DNA of 64,000 bases from CAVXZE01 sp963766175 (lineage in GTDB: Bacteria; Myxococcota_A; UBA9160; UBA6930): assembly GCA_963766175.1 (NCBI GenBank), contig CAVXZE010000031.1, positions 1-64,000 on the forward strand, written 5' to 3'. Positions 36,781 through 45,393 of the stretch are shown one piece after another. Below the pieces are notes generated by a model that worked only from the letters and a program-made list of their open reading frames with translations, made no database searches and was not told the origin of the DNA. Position 1 is the first letter of the stretch. Each line of letters starts with the position of its first letter. A program made the translations under genes and the position numbers.

Positions 36781-36786
36781 TAGACT
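36781..36786 (+). promoter_or_regulatory. Candidate -10 box of radA
   Basis: TAGACT ends 6 bases before the ATG; gcgcgc lies between, leaving no room for a ribosome-binding site. Leaderless start inferred. No good -35. Confidence 0.35.
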
Positions 36787-36792
36787 GCGCGC

Positions 36793-38208
36793 ATGGTAAA
36801 GGCGCGCGCGATCTACGCCTGCACCGAGTGCGGAGCGCAGCAGCCGCGCTGGCTGGGTCGCTGCCCGGGCTGCGGTGCCTGGGAGTCCCTGGTCGAGGAG
36901 AGCGTTGGAGCCGAGCAGCCCCGGCGCGGAGATCTGCTCCAGCTGGATCCGCAATCCGGTGCCGCGAAGCCGATTCCCCTTGCCGATGTCGATCCCTCGG
37001 CGGCGCCCCGGATCGTCACCGGTATCGCCGAGCTCGACCGGGTGCTGGGCGGCGGTCTGGTGCCGGGCTCCGTGGTGCTCCTGGGCGGAGAGCCGGGCAT
37101 CGGCAAGTCGACCCTCTGTCTGCAGCTCGCCACCCAGCTCCAGCGGGGATCCGGGCGGGTGCTCTACGTGACCGGCGAGGAGAGTCTCGAGCAGCTCCGC
37201 CTGCGCGCCGAGCGAATCGGCGAGATCCCAGATTCGTTGCTGGTGCTCTCGGAGACCCGAGTCGAGCGCCTGGCCGAGCCCTGGCGCGAGCTGTCTCCGT
37301 CGCTGGTCCTGATCGACTCGATCCAGACCATGAGCACCGAGCGAGTGGAATCAGCACCGGGCTCGGTGGCACAGGTGCGGGAGAGCGCCGCTTTGCTGGC
37401 GGCGACCGCCAAGGCACACGGAACCGTCGTGGTGCTCGTCGGCCACGTGACCAAGGAGGGTTCCATTGCCGGTCCCCGTGTCCTCGAGCATCTGGTGGAT
37501 GCGGTCCTCAACTTCGAGGGCGACCGGGGCCATCACTTCCGATTGCTCCGCGCCTCGAAGAATCGCTTCGGATCCACTCAGGAGGTGGGCGTCTTCAGCA
37601 TGGGCGAGTCCGGGCTCTCGGCCGTCGAGAATCCGAGCGAGCTGTTCCTCGCCGAGCGGCACCCCGGTGCACCGGGCTCGGTCATCGTGCCGATCATCGA
37701 GGGCAGCCGCCCCATGCTGTTGGAGATCCAAGCCCTGGTGGCTCCGGCGGGCTACGGAACCGCCCGGCGCACCTGTCTCGGCATCGATGACGCGCGGGTT
37801 GCGTTGCTGCTCGCGGTGCTGGACCGCCGCTCGGAGGTGGATCTCCTCTCCTGCGACGTGTACGTCAACGTGACCGGTGGGGTGAGGGTGGCCGAGCCCG
37901 CGGCGGACCTGGGTGTGGCGCTCGCTCTGGCTTCGAGCCGTCTGGATCTCCCGATTCCGGCGGACGCGGCCGCGTGCGGCGAGGTGGGTCTGGGCGGCGA
38001 GATTCGACGAGTGGGACGGATCCCCCTGCGGCTTCGCGAGGCCGCCCGCCTGGGCTTCGAGCGGGTGCTGCTGCCCGCCGCGGCCGCCTCTCCGGGCGGC
38101 GGTGCGGAGGGGCCGTACGCCACCGGAATCCCGGTGGAAAACGTTGCCCAGGCGGTTGCCTGGATGCGCGCGTCAAGCTCAGGACACGGGGGCGAGAATA
38201 CGGGTTAA
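36793..38208 (+). CDS. radA: DNA repair protein RadA
   Basis: 471 residues. A RecA-family ATPase that helps branch migration in recombination. N-terminal zinc finger YACTECG with CPGCGAWES (about 8-33), Walker A GGEPGIGKSTLCLQLA (about 99-114), the RadA-specific KNRFGSTQEVGVF (about 256-268), and a C-terminal Lon-protease-like domain (LGVALALASSRLDLPIP, CGEVGLGGEIRRVGRIPLRL) lacking the catalytic Ser, as usual. Length is normal. No partner gene overlaps it. Confidence 0.96.
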   Translation: MVKARAIYACTECGAQQPRWLGRCPGCGAWESLVEESVGAEQPRRGDLLQLDPQSGAAKPIPLADVDPSAAPRIVTGIAELDRVLGGGLVPGSVVLLGGEPGIGKSTLCLQLATQLQRGSGRVLYVTGEESLEQLRLRAERIGEIPDSLLVLSETRVERLAEPWRELSPSLVLIDSIQTMSTERVESAPGSVAQVRESAALLAATAKAHGTVVVLVGHVTKEGSIAGPRVLEHLVDAVLNFEGDRGHHFRLLRASKNRFGSTQEVGVFSMGESGLSAVENPSELFLAERHPGAPGSVIVPIIEGSRPMLLEIQALVAPAGYGTARRTCLGIDDARVALLLAVLDRRSEVDLLSCDVYVNVTGGVRVAEPAADLGVALALASSRLDLPIPADAAACGEVGLGGEIRRVGRIPLRLREAARLGFERVLLPAAAASPGGGAEGPYATGIPVENVAQAVAWMRASSSGHGGENTG

Positions 38209-38244
38209 CTATCCGTTTTCTGGTCGTTTTTTGCTCCGTAGCCT

Positions 38245-38273
38245 TTGACATCCGGGGAGCCTGCGGCTAGTTT
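38245..38273 (+). promoter_or_regulatory. Sigma-70-type promoter of the polyprenyl synthase gene
   Basis: TTGACA (38245-38250), 17-bp spacer, TAGTTT (38268-38273). The -10 box ends 7 bases before the ATG at 38281, so transcription would begin at or next to the start codon. Confidence 0.6.
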
Positions 38274-38280
38274 CGAGACA

Positions 38281-39330
38281 ATGCTGGTGCGCTCTTCCCC
38301 CCCTCCTTCCCTGCGCGCTGCGCTGGATCGCATCGCCGAGGGTTTGGAACTCGTCGAGGGATCTCTCCGCGAGCAGCTGGTCTCGCAACAGGAGCTGATC
38401 GGTACCATCGGTGAGCACGTGCTCTCGTCGGGGGGCAAGCGGCTGCGTCCGGCGCTGCTCTTCCTCGCCGCGGAGCTGTGCGGCTACACGGGCCCGCGCC
38501 GGGTCCAAGTGGCTGCCGCCGTGGAGCTGCTTCACACCGCAAGCCTGCTCCACGACGACGTCGTCGATCTGGGAGAGGTGCGCCGGGGTCGGCCTTCGGC
38601 CAACGCGATCTGGGGCAACAGCCGCGCCGTCCTGGTGGGCGATTTCTGCCTGGCGCGCGCTTCGGGAATGATCGTCGAGGACGGGGATCTCGAGATCTTG
38701 TGGATCTTTGCGAACACCATTGGCCTGATGTCGGAGGGGGAGCTCTTTCAGCTTCAGCGCAGCTTCGATGCCTCGGTGACCGAGGCCCACTACTACGGAG
38801 TGATCGAACGCAAGAGCGCAGCGCTGATCTCGGCTGCCAGCGAGGCGGGGGCGATCCTCGGTGGTGTCACGCGTCCGGAGCGTCGTCGGCTGGCAGAATT
38901 CGGTCGCGAGATGGGGCTGGCTTTCCAGCTGCGCGACGACGCCCTCGACTACTCCGCCGACGAACAGGTGCTCGGCAAGCAGCCCTACACCGACCTGCGC
39001 GAAGGCAAGGTCACCCTGCCCCTGCTCTTGACGCTGAAGCGCTGCACCTCGGCGGAGCGCGACGCCGTCGGTGCGGTCCTCAAGGCGGCGTCGAATCGAT
39101 TGGCGGAGCTCCAGGGCGAAGGCCACTTGACGCCGGAGGCGGTCATCGCTCCGCACGATCTCGAGCTGGTGCTGGAGCTGGTGGAGCGGCACCGGGGAGT
39201 CGAGGACACCAACCGGCGCGCTGAACAGCACGTGGGTCGCGCCGCCGCTGCCATCGCGCCCTTCCCCGATTGTCCCGCCAAGGAAGCCTTGCTCGCAGCG
39301 GCCGACTACGCCGTCGATCGCGCGTACTGA
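38281..39330 (+). CDS. Trans-isoprenyl diphosphate synthase (IspB-like)
   Basis: 349 residues. Extends isoprenoid diphosphates for the quinone side chain. Signature GGKRLRPALLFLAAEL (about 51-66), first aspartate-rich motif SLLHDDVVDLGEVRRG (about 88-103), second aspartate-rich motif FQLRDDALDYSADE (about 216-229) and KVTLPLLLTL. Length and the residues upstream of the first motif suit a long-chain (hepta- to octaprenyl) enzyme; chain length cannot be given exactly. A TTG within the -35 box is in frame upstream but would lie before the transcription start. Confidence 0.9.
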   Translation: MLVRSSPPPSLRAALDRIAEGLELVEGSLREQLVSQQELIGTIGEHVLSSGGKRLRPALLFLAAELCGYTGPRRVQVAAAVELLHTASLLHDDVVDLGEVRRGRPSANAIWGNSRAVLVGDFCLARASGMIVEDGDLEILWIFANTIGLMSEGELFQLQRSFDASVTEAHYYGVIERKSAALISAASEAGAILGGVTRPERRRLAEFGREMGLAFQLRDDALDYSADEQVLGKQPYTDLREGKVTLPLLLTLKRCTSAERDAVGAVLKAASNRLAELQGEGHLTPEAVIAPHDLELVLELVERHRGVEDTNRRAEQHVGRAAAAIAPFPDCPAKEALLAAADYAVDRAY

Positions 39331-39369
39331 ACGCTTCGCCCCACCCGGTCCCGCGGACCCTATCAATCC

Positions 39370-39702
39370 ATGTCCATTTCCGTGATCCGAACAGTGAGGG
39401 TGTTCGCCCTCACCACACTGCTTCTCGTCAGCCTGGGGCTCGCTGGTTCGCCAGCGCTCGCCGCCGATGGAGGAGATCTCTCTGGGGTCGTGAACGTCAA
39501 CACGGCCACCGCCGAGCAGCTGATGCTCCTCCCCGGCATCGGGGAGGCCAAGGCACGGGCGATCCTGGATCGCCGCAAGGAGCAGGGTGGCTACAAGACG
39601 GTCGATGAGCTGGTCGAGGTCAAGGGCATCGGCCCCTCCGCGCTGGAAAAGATCCGCCCATTCGTGGCGATCCAGGGCAAGACGAGCCTGAGCAGGCAGT
39701 AG
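39370..39702 (+). CDS. ComEA-like exported helix-hairpin-helix protein
   Basis: 110 residues. Sec signal (VFALTTLLLVSLGLAGSPALA-A, cleavage near residue 31), then a short linker and one HhH DNA-binding domain: VNVNTATAEQLMLLPGIGEA, KARAILDRRKEQGGYKTVDE, LVEVKGIGPSALEKIRPFV. This is the soluble ComEA type of many proteobacteria, which binds DNA in the periplasm. No other competence gene is near. Confidence 0.88.
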   Translation: MSISVIRTVRVFALTTLLLVSLGLAGSPALAADGGDLSGVVNVNTATAEQLMLLPGIGEAKARAILDRRKEQGGYKTVDELVEVKGIGPSALEKIRPFVAIQGKTSLSRQ

Positions 39703-39786
39703 CCCGCCGGGGTCGGGTGTCGGGCGCTGCGGCTTCGAAGGGGCAAGGACCTCGAGGTTCGGAGATGCCCGGCACCCGAGTTTTGC

Positions 39787-39792
39787 TATCCC
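39787..39792 (+). promoter_or_regulatory. Candidate -10 box of the BtuF-type gene
   Basis: TATCCC preceded by TTTTGC, ending 7 bases before the ATG at 39800. No cobalamin riboswitch fits in the 97-base gap. Confidence 0.3.
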
Positions 39793-39799
39793 CGGCAGC

Positions 39800-40654
39800 A
39801 TGTGGGGACGCGTTTTCACCCTTGGCCTGGTGCTGCTTCTCTGCTCCCGGCCGTCAGCGGCGGAGCCGGCGCGGCGGGTCGTCTCGATGAATCCCTCTTT
39901 CACCGCGATCCTGGTGGCCATCGGAGCGCGGAGCTCGCTGGTCGGTGTCGACGAGTTCTCCGCCAGGGAGCAGCCGGCGGTCGCGGACCTTCCGAGAGTG
40001 GGAGGTCTCTACAACCCCGGGCTGGAAGCCGTCGTCGCCCTCGCGCCCGACCTGGTCGTGCTGGTGCCGAGCGCCGAGCAGCGCGATTTCCGCGCTCGCC
40101 TTGCGGACCTCGAGATCCCCTGCCTGGAGCTGAACCCGACGCGCTTCGACGAAGTGCTCGGGGCCATCGAGCAACTCGGCGCGCGCGTCGGCCGGCAAGC
40201 CGCCGCCGCGTCGCGGGTGCAGGAGATCCGCCGGGTGCGGAGCGGCGTCGAGGACGCGACGCGGGGGCTTCCGCGCGCCCGAACGCTGCTGGTGCTGCAA
40301 CGGGATCCCCCCTTCGTGGTCGGCCGCGGGAACTTCGTCGGCGAGATGGTGAGGATGGCGGGCGCCGAGAACGTGGGAGCGGAGTTTGCCGAGCCGTATC
40401 CCCGCGTCACCCGGGAGTGGATCATCGATGCGGCGCCGACGGTCATCCTCGACTCCTCGGACTCACCCGGCGACGCGCTCGAGTACTGGGCGAAGTGGCC
40501 GTCGCTGCCCGCAGTGAAGCGCGGGCGGGTGATCTCTCTCTCACGCGGAATCGCCACGCTGCCCGGGCCCTATCTGGACCGCGCGCTGCTCGCCATCGCC
40601 GCGGCGATCCACGGCCCCGAAGTGGTGAGCCACCTGGCGGAGCCCGGTTCATGA
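39800..40654 (+). CDS. Periplasmic binding protein of a BtuFCD-type ABC importer
   Basis: 284 residues. Sec signal in the first 21 residues, then a TroA/BtuF fold: RVVSMNPSFTAILVAIGA, VGGLYNPGLEAVVALAPDLVV, a long linking helix (about 120-145), then ENVGAEFAEPYPRVTREWIID. Captures a corrinoid or siderophore for the permease encoded just downstream. Cobalamin is the most likely cargo by overall pattern, but a ferric siderophore is possible. ATGA overlap with the permease. Confidence 0.82.
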   Translation: MWGRVFTLGLVLLLCSRPSAAEPARRVVSMNPSFTAILVAIGARSSLVGVDEFSAREQPAVADLPRVGGLYNPGLEAVVALAPDLVVLVPSAEQRDFRARLADLEIPCLELNPTRFDEVLGAIEQLGARVGRQAAAASRVQEIRRVRSGVEDATRGLPRARTLLVLQRDPPFVVGRGNFVGEMVRMAGAENVGAEFAEPYPRVTREWIIDAAPTVILDSSDSPGDALEYWAKWPSLPAVKRGRVISLSRGIATLPGPYLDRALLAIAAAIHGPEVVSHLAEPGS

Positions 40655-41670
40655 GGGTGCTGACGCGTCGCCGGATGGGAGCGGTCCTGCTGGGCCTCAC
40701 AGCTCTGCTCGTCTTTACCATGGCTCTCGGTCTCGCCGTCGGCCCGAGCCCGCTCTCCCTGGGCGAGGTGTGGAACGCGCTCACCGGGGAGGCCGAAGCG
40801 GCCACCGCCGACATCGTGCTCCGCGTCCGCCTGCCGCGGGTGGTGCTCGCCGCTCTGGTCGGCGCTTCCCTGGCGGTGGCGGGCACGCTCTTCCAGGCCC
40901 TGCTCCGCAACCCGCTCGCCGATCCCTACATCCTCGGTGTCTCGGGCGGTGCCGCCCTGGGCGGGATCTCGGTGCTGGCGTTCGGCGGCGCCCTCGGTCT
41001 CGGCTACGCCGCGGTGCCGCCCGCCGCCTTCGCCGGAGCCATCCTGACCATCCTTCTGCTCTTCGCCGTCTCCGGCGGGGCCGGGCGACTCTCGCCCACC
41101 ACGCTGCTCCTCACCGGTGTCGTCTTCAACGCCTTCGCGTCGGCCGCAATCGTCTTCCTGGCTTCCGTGGCCGGTCTGGTGAAAGGGGCCGGCATCTTCC
41201 TCTGGCTGATCGGGAACCTCTCGGATGCGCGCTTCGAATTGGCGGGCTGGGTGGCGGCCTTCCTGGCGCTGGGCCTCGCCTGCGCCCTTCCCCTGGCGCG
41301 GGCGCTCAACCTGCTGGCGCTGGGTGAGGAGCCCGCGGCTCAGCTCGGCATCGAGGTAGAGCGGGTAAAGAAGGTGCTGCTCGGTGCGACCTCGCTGATG
41401 GTCGGCGCAGCGGTATCGGTATCCGGGCTGATCGGCTTCGTGGGTCTCATCATTCCCCACCTGCTGCGACTCCTGTTCGGCCCCGATCACCGTCTCCTGG
41501 TGCCCGCGGCGGCCCTGGGTGGCGCCGCCTTCCTGGTCCTGTGCGACACGCTGGCGCGGACGCTGCTGGTGGGCCGCGAGCTTCCAGTGGGCGCCATCAC
41601 CGCCATGGCGGGCGGTCCCCTCTTCTTGATCCTGCTGCGTCGCCATCACCGGAGGGCCCTGGCGCGATGA
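40651..41670 (+). CDS. FecCD/BtuC-type ABC transporter permease
   Basis: 339 residues with about ten membrane helices. Family motifs: RLPRVVLAALVGASLAVAGT, LFQALLRNPLADPYILGVSGGA, and the coupling loop followed by SGLIGFVGLIIPHLLRLLFG. Forms the channel dimer of a cobalamin/siderophore importer. The start ATG overlaps the stop of the binding protein gene and the end overlaps the ATPase gene (ATGA in both cases), so the three are one operon. Confidence 0.92.
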   Translation: MRVLTRRRMGAVLLGLTALLVFTMALGLAVGPSPLSLGEVWNALTGEAEAATADIVLRVRLPRVVLAALVGASLAVAGTLFQALLRNPLADPYILGVSGGAALGGISVLAFGGALGLGYAAVPPAAFAGAILTILLLFAVSGGAGRLSPTTLLLTGVVFNAFASAAIVFLASVAGLVKGAGIFLWLIGNLSDARFELAGWVAAFLALGLACALPLARALNLLALGEEPAAQLGIEVERVKKVLLGATSLMVGAAVSVSGLIGFVGLIIPHLLRLLFGPDHRLLVPAAALGGAAFLVLCDTLARTLLVGRELPVGAITAMAGGPLFLILLRRHHRRALAR

Positions 41671-42449
41671 GCGCCCTGCAATTCGACTCCGTCGCCGTCT
41701 CCCTGGCAGGTCGTCCGGTGCTCTGCGGCGTGGACTTCGAGCTGGCCGAGGGCGAGGTGCTGGTGCTGGCGGGACGCAACGGTGTCGGCAAGACCACGCT
41801 CCTGCGGATCGCGACCGGCATTCTCGGGCCGGATGCCGGAGAGGTTCGCGTCGGCGGCCGCCGCCTCGCCGACCACGGCCGCCGGGAGCTCGCCCGGGCG
41901 ATGGCCCTGGTCCCCCAGGAGACCACGGTTCCCTTTCCGTTCAGCGTGGCCGAGGTGGTGTTGATGGGTCGGGCACCTCACCTGGGGCTCCTCGGCTTCG
42001 AGTCGAAGCGCGATCTCGGCATCGCCCGGACGGCGATGGAACGGCTGGGGATCGATCACCTGGCGGATCGATCCATCCTCGAGATATCCGGAGGCGAGCG
42101 ACAGCTCGCCATGGTGGCTCGCGCCCTGGCCCAGGAGGCGCCAATCCTTCTCCTCGACGAGCCCACCGCTCACCTCGACGTGAGTCGTCGCCTGGAGGTC
42201 CTGGCGCTGGTCCGCGAGCTCGCCAGGGAAGGGCGCTCGGCCCTGGTCGTCTCCCACGATCTGGGAGTCGCCGCCCGGGAGTGCGACCGGGTGGCCCTTC
42301 TGAGCGAGGGACGCATCCTGGCCGTCGGACCGCCTGCCGAGACCCTGGAGCCGGTCCTGCTCCGCCGCGCCTTTGGGGTGGAGGCCGAGATCCTCCGCTG
42401 CGCCGACGGCTCGGCGGTGGTGGTGCCCCGCCGCGCCCCCGGCGGCTGA
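41667..42449 (+). CDS. BtuD-type ABC transporter ATP-binding protein
   Basis: 260 residues. Walker A GRNGVGKTTLLRIATGIL (about 37-54), Q-loop VPQETTVPFPF, signature LEISGGERQLAMVARALAQE, Walker B PILLLDEPTAHLD, and H-loop VVSHDLG. The FSVAEVVLMGRAPH segment is characteristic of cobalamin/haem/siderophore ATPases. Energises the permease encoded upstream. Confidence 0.92.
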   Translation: MSALQFDSVAVSLAGRPVLCGVDFELAEGEVLVLAGRNGVGKTTLLRIATGILGPDAGEVRVGGRRLADHGRRELARAMALVPQETTVPFPFSVAEVVLMGRAPHLGLLGFESKRDLGIARTAMERLGIDHLADRSILEISGGERQLAMVARALAQEAPILLLDEPTAHLDVSRRLEVLALVRELAREGRSALVVSHDLGVAARECDRVALLSEGRILAVGPPAETLEPVLLRRAFGVEAEILRCADGSAVVVPRRAPGG

Positions 42450-42529
42450 TTTCACTCAATCGCTGCGCCTTCTGCTTCCGCGTCGAGTTGCTATGAATCT
42501 CCGCACCGCCCGGCAGGAGGAGGGGTTCC

Positions 42530-43825
42530 ATGTACGGTGACGACATCGCCAGGATTCGCGCTCTCGAAATCCTGGACTCGCGGGGCAACCCGACCCTGGA
42601 AGTGGAGATCACCACATCCCAGGGCTACGTCGGCCGGGCGGCGGTGCCCTCCGGCGCGTCGACGGGATCCAGGGAGGCTCTGGAGCTCCGGGACGGCGAC
42701 CCGAAGCGCTACGGCGGCAAGGGCGTGACGAAGGCGGTGGGCTTCGTGAACAGCGAGATCTCCCATGCGTTCACCGGCACAGCGCTGGGGGGGTTGGCGG
42801 AGCAGAAGGCTCTCGACGCGGCGTTGATCTCCTTCGACGGGACCGAGACGAAGTCGCGGCTCGGCGCCAATGCGATCCTCGGTGTCTCCCTCGCCGCAGC
42901 CCACGCTGCTGCCGCGGCGGCGGCACTGCCCCTCTACCGGCTGCTCGGGGGAGACGACGCCTGCCTGCTTCCCGCCCCGATGATGAACGTGCTCAACGGC
43001 GGGGTACACGCCGACAACAACGTGGACCTCCAGGAATTCATGATCTTCCCGGTGGGTGCACCCAGCTTCTCGGAGGCGCTCCGCTGGGGCGCCGAGGTCT
43101 TCCACAAGCTTGCGGCCGTCCTGCACACCAAGGGTTACGCCACGGCCGTCGGCGACGAGGGGGGATTCGCGCCGAACCTGGGCTCGAACCAGGAGGCCAT
43201 CGAGCTGATCCTGACGGCGGTGGAACAGGCGGGCTATCGGTCCGGCGACGACATCTGCATCGCCCTGGATCCCGCCGCGAGCGAGTTCTACAAGGACGGC
43301 GTCTACGACCTGGCCGGCGAGGGGGTGCGCAAGAGCGCCGAAGAGATGAATGCCTACTGGGAAGACTGGGTCGACCGCTATCCCATCCTCTCGATCGAAG
43401 ACGGGCTTGCCGAGCAGGACTGGGACGGCTGGGCGGCGTTGACCGCGAAGCTGGGCGATCGGGTGCAATTGGTCGGGGACGATCTCTTCGTCACCAACCC
43501 GGCGATTCTCCGCCAGGGGATCGAGCGGAAGGTGGCGAATTCGATTCTCATCAAGGTGAATCAGATCGGGACGCTGACTGAGACGCTGGACGCGATTCGC
43601 GTCGCCCGGGAGGCGGGCTACTCGGCGGTGGTCTCCCACCGCTCGGGCGAGACCGAGGACACCACCATCGCCGACCTGGCGGTGGCGACCGGTGCTGGAC
43701 AGATCAAGACGGGCTCGCTCTGCCGCACCGATCGGGTCGCCAAGTACAATCGACTGCTCCGGATCGAGGCCGATCTGGGTGCGAATGCGCAGTACAGCGG
43801 TCGCGGTACGATCGTCGGAGCCTGA
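42530..43825 (+). CDS. eno: Enolase
   Basis: 431 residues. Converts 2-phosphoglycerate to PEP. Motifs: EILDSRGNPTLEVEI (about 11-25), catalytic loop SGASTGSREALELRD (about 39-53), acid residues in AVGDEGGFAPNL, Mg ligands in IALDPAASEFY, LSIEDGLAEQDWDGW and VGDDLFVTN, Lys in SILIKVNQIGTLTE, and SHRSGETEDTTIADLAV. Strong GGAGGAGGGG upstream of the ATG. The stop overlaps the ATG of the next gene (TGATG), so the two are co-transcribed. Confidence 0.97.
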   Translation: MYGDDIARIRALEILDSRGNPTLEVEITTSQGYVGRAAVPSGASTGSREALELRDGDPKRYGGKGVTKAVGFVNSEISHAFTGTALGGLAEQKALDAALISFDGTETKSRLGANAILGVSLAAAHAAAAAAALPLYRLLGGDDACLLPAPMMNVLNGGVHADNNVDLQEFMIFPVGAPSFSEALRWGAEVFHKLAAVLHTKGYATAVGDEGGFAPNLGSNQEAIELILTAVEQAGYRSGDDICIALDPAASEFYKDGVYDLAGEGVRKSAEEMNAYWEDWVDRYPILSIEDGLAEQDWDGWAALTAKLGDRVQLVGDDLFVTNPAILRQGIERKVANSILIKVNQIGTLTETLDAIRVAREAGYSAVVSHRSGETEDTTIADLAVATGAGQIKTGSLCRTDRVAKYNRLLRIEADLGANAQYSGRGTIVGA

Positions 43826-44559
43826 TGCGAATACTTCTCTCCATCTCCGCGGCTCTGCTCTGGACGCTCCTGTCCTCCCTCCCGGCGCGGGCCTACATTC
43901 CGCCGCCGGAGAGGATCGCCGCTGCCGCGGCAACGGCGAATCAAAACGCCGGTCGGCTTCAGCTTCTCGAGGTGAAGCTGGCGCTGTACCTGGGGGATTC
44001 AGAGCAGCCAGTGGCGACCGGCGAGCTGCTCAGTGATCCCGGCGGGCTCTCACGGCTCGAGATCCGCAGTCCCGAAGGTGTCGTGGAGCGGCATCTGCTT
44101 CGCGGCGGAGAGCTTCTCGCCAGCCGGGACGGTCTCCCGCTCGACGCCCCCAGACCTTTTCTCCCACCTTTTTCTCTGCTGCAGGCGAAGACCGGCGGTG
44201 TGCTGATGGCATCACTTCGGACCCTGGGTGTGTCCGTCCAGGAGGTCGCACTCGGCTACGAGGGTGAGCACGACTGCTACGTGCTGGGGGGGCGGGCGCC
44301 CAGGTCTGGGATCGCGCTCCCGTACCCGCACCCTGCCCTCTGGGTGGACCAGGAGAGCCTGGAGCCCGTGCGTTTCGATCGTCGCGACGGAGTGCGCTTT
44401 CGCCTGGGTTCGTACGTCGCCTTCGGCTCGATTCGCCTGCCGTCCTGGATCGAGATCGGCGACTCGCGCGGCTTCCTGGCGCGGCTGGAAGTCCTGAGTG
44501 TGCAGCCGGTCTCCCCCTCGCCCGGGTCATTCCGTCGGGGCTGGCTCAGCGCACCCTGA
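43825..44559 (+). CDS. Exported protein of unknown function
   Basis: 244 residues. Sec signal ending near ARA (residue 23); the remainder is soluble with predicted beta-strands, and the pattern (VVERHLLRGGELLASRDG, then WVDQESLEPVRFDRRDGVRF) recalls LolA-like outer-membrane carrier folds, though no clear motif proves it. The start overlaps the eno stop. No function can be assigned. Confidence 0.7.
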   Translation: MRILLSISAALLWTLLSSLPARAYIPPPERIAAAAATANQNAGRLQLLEVKLALYLGDSEQPVATGELLSDPGGLSRLEIRSPEGVVERHLLRGGELLASRDGLPLDAPRPFLPPFSLLQAKTGGVLMASLRTLGVSVQEVALGYEGEHDCYVLGGRAPRSGIALPYPHPALWVDQESLEPVRFDRRDGVRFRLGSYVAFGSIRLPSWIEIGDSRGFLARLEVLSVQPVSPSPGSFRRGWLSAP

Positions 44560-44725
44560 GATTCCGCTCAAGTCGTTGCGCTGATAGTCGAATGGGTGTG
44601 GTGTGGGTAGAACCAGGCCACGGGGCTGTAGCTCTCAGTGCGGCTCCACGCGGGCGATCCCCCAAGGTCACTCGCCGGGTGTAGACCCTTCGATCGCACA
44701 TCTCCCCCCAAGTGAGGTGAGAATC

Positions 44726-45331
44726 ATGTCGAGCGCACAGCCGCTCAGCGTTCTCGTTGCGGATCCGGATGTCGAGACTCGCGATGCCCTGAGTGCCTTC
44801 TTGCTCGAGGAGGGCTTCGAGGCCACCAAGCTGGAGGATCCCTCCAAAGCGCCGGGGGCGATCAAGGATGGGCGATACCAGATGGTCTTGCTCGACCTGG
44901 GCGAGCCGGGGGCCAACGGCGTCGAGCTGCTCCAGAAGATCCGCTCGGTGGACGACGATCTCTGCGTGATCTGCATGACCGGGAAGCCGAGCGTCGAGAC
45001 GGCCGTCGCCACCATGAAGCACCGCGCCTTCGACTACCTGGAGAAGCCCTTCGAGATTGGCCAGCTGCGGCCCGTTCTTCGCGATGCAATCCGCCAACAC
45101 GGGCTGCTGGTGAACGTGGAGAAGCGGTTGAATGCCATGGTCGGCGAGCGGGCTCGCACCCGTCGTCACGAGATGGGGTTGACGCTAAAGCAGGTCGCCA
45201 ACCGCACGGGTCTCTCGGTGAGCCTGATCTCGCAGATCGAGCTGGGGAAGAGCGCCGCTTCGGTGCTGACCCTGTACAAGCTCTCCACCGCGCTCGGGGT
45301 CAAGATGACCCACTTCTTCGAGACCATCTGA
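44726..45331 (+). CDS. Receiver-XRE fusion transcription regulator
   Basis: 201 residues. Receiver domain 1-120 with phospho-Asp in MVLLDLGEPGANG (about 54-66), switch Thr in VICMTGKP and Lys in DYLEKPF, of NtrC-receiver type. After a short helix an XRE-type (Cro/CI) helix-turn-helix follows at about 145-200: RRHEMGLTLKQVANRTGLSV with SLISQIELGKSAAS. Receiver domains usually carry OmpR, LuxR or NtrC outputs; an XRE output is unusual. GAGGTGA is upstream. No histidine kinase is close by. Confidence 0.85.
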   Translation: MSSAQPLSVLVADPDVETRDALSAFLLEEGFEATKLEDPSKAPGAIKDGRYQMVLLDLGEPGANGVELLQKIRSVDDDLCVICMTGKPSVETAVATMKHRAFDYLEKPFEIGQLRPVLRDAIRQHGLLVNVEKRLNAMVGERARTRRHEMGLTLKQVANRTGLSVSLISQIELGKSAASVLTLYKLSTALGVKMTHFFETI

Positions 45332-45393
45332 AGTCGAAGCCGAGCTCGCGAGGCTTTCTCCTACCCCCGGCCGCAGTAGCGACCTGGTGGAAA

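Noticed and set aside
39703..39799. Cobalamin riboswitch before the BtuF-type gene
   Set aside because: The gap is 97 bases and lacks the conserved B12-box sequence; a -10 box lies next to the start codon.
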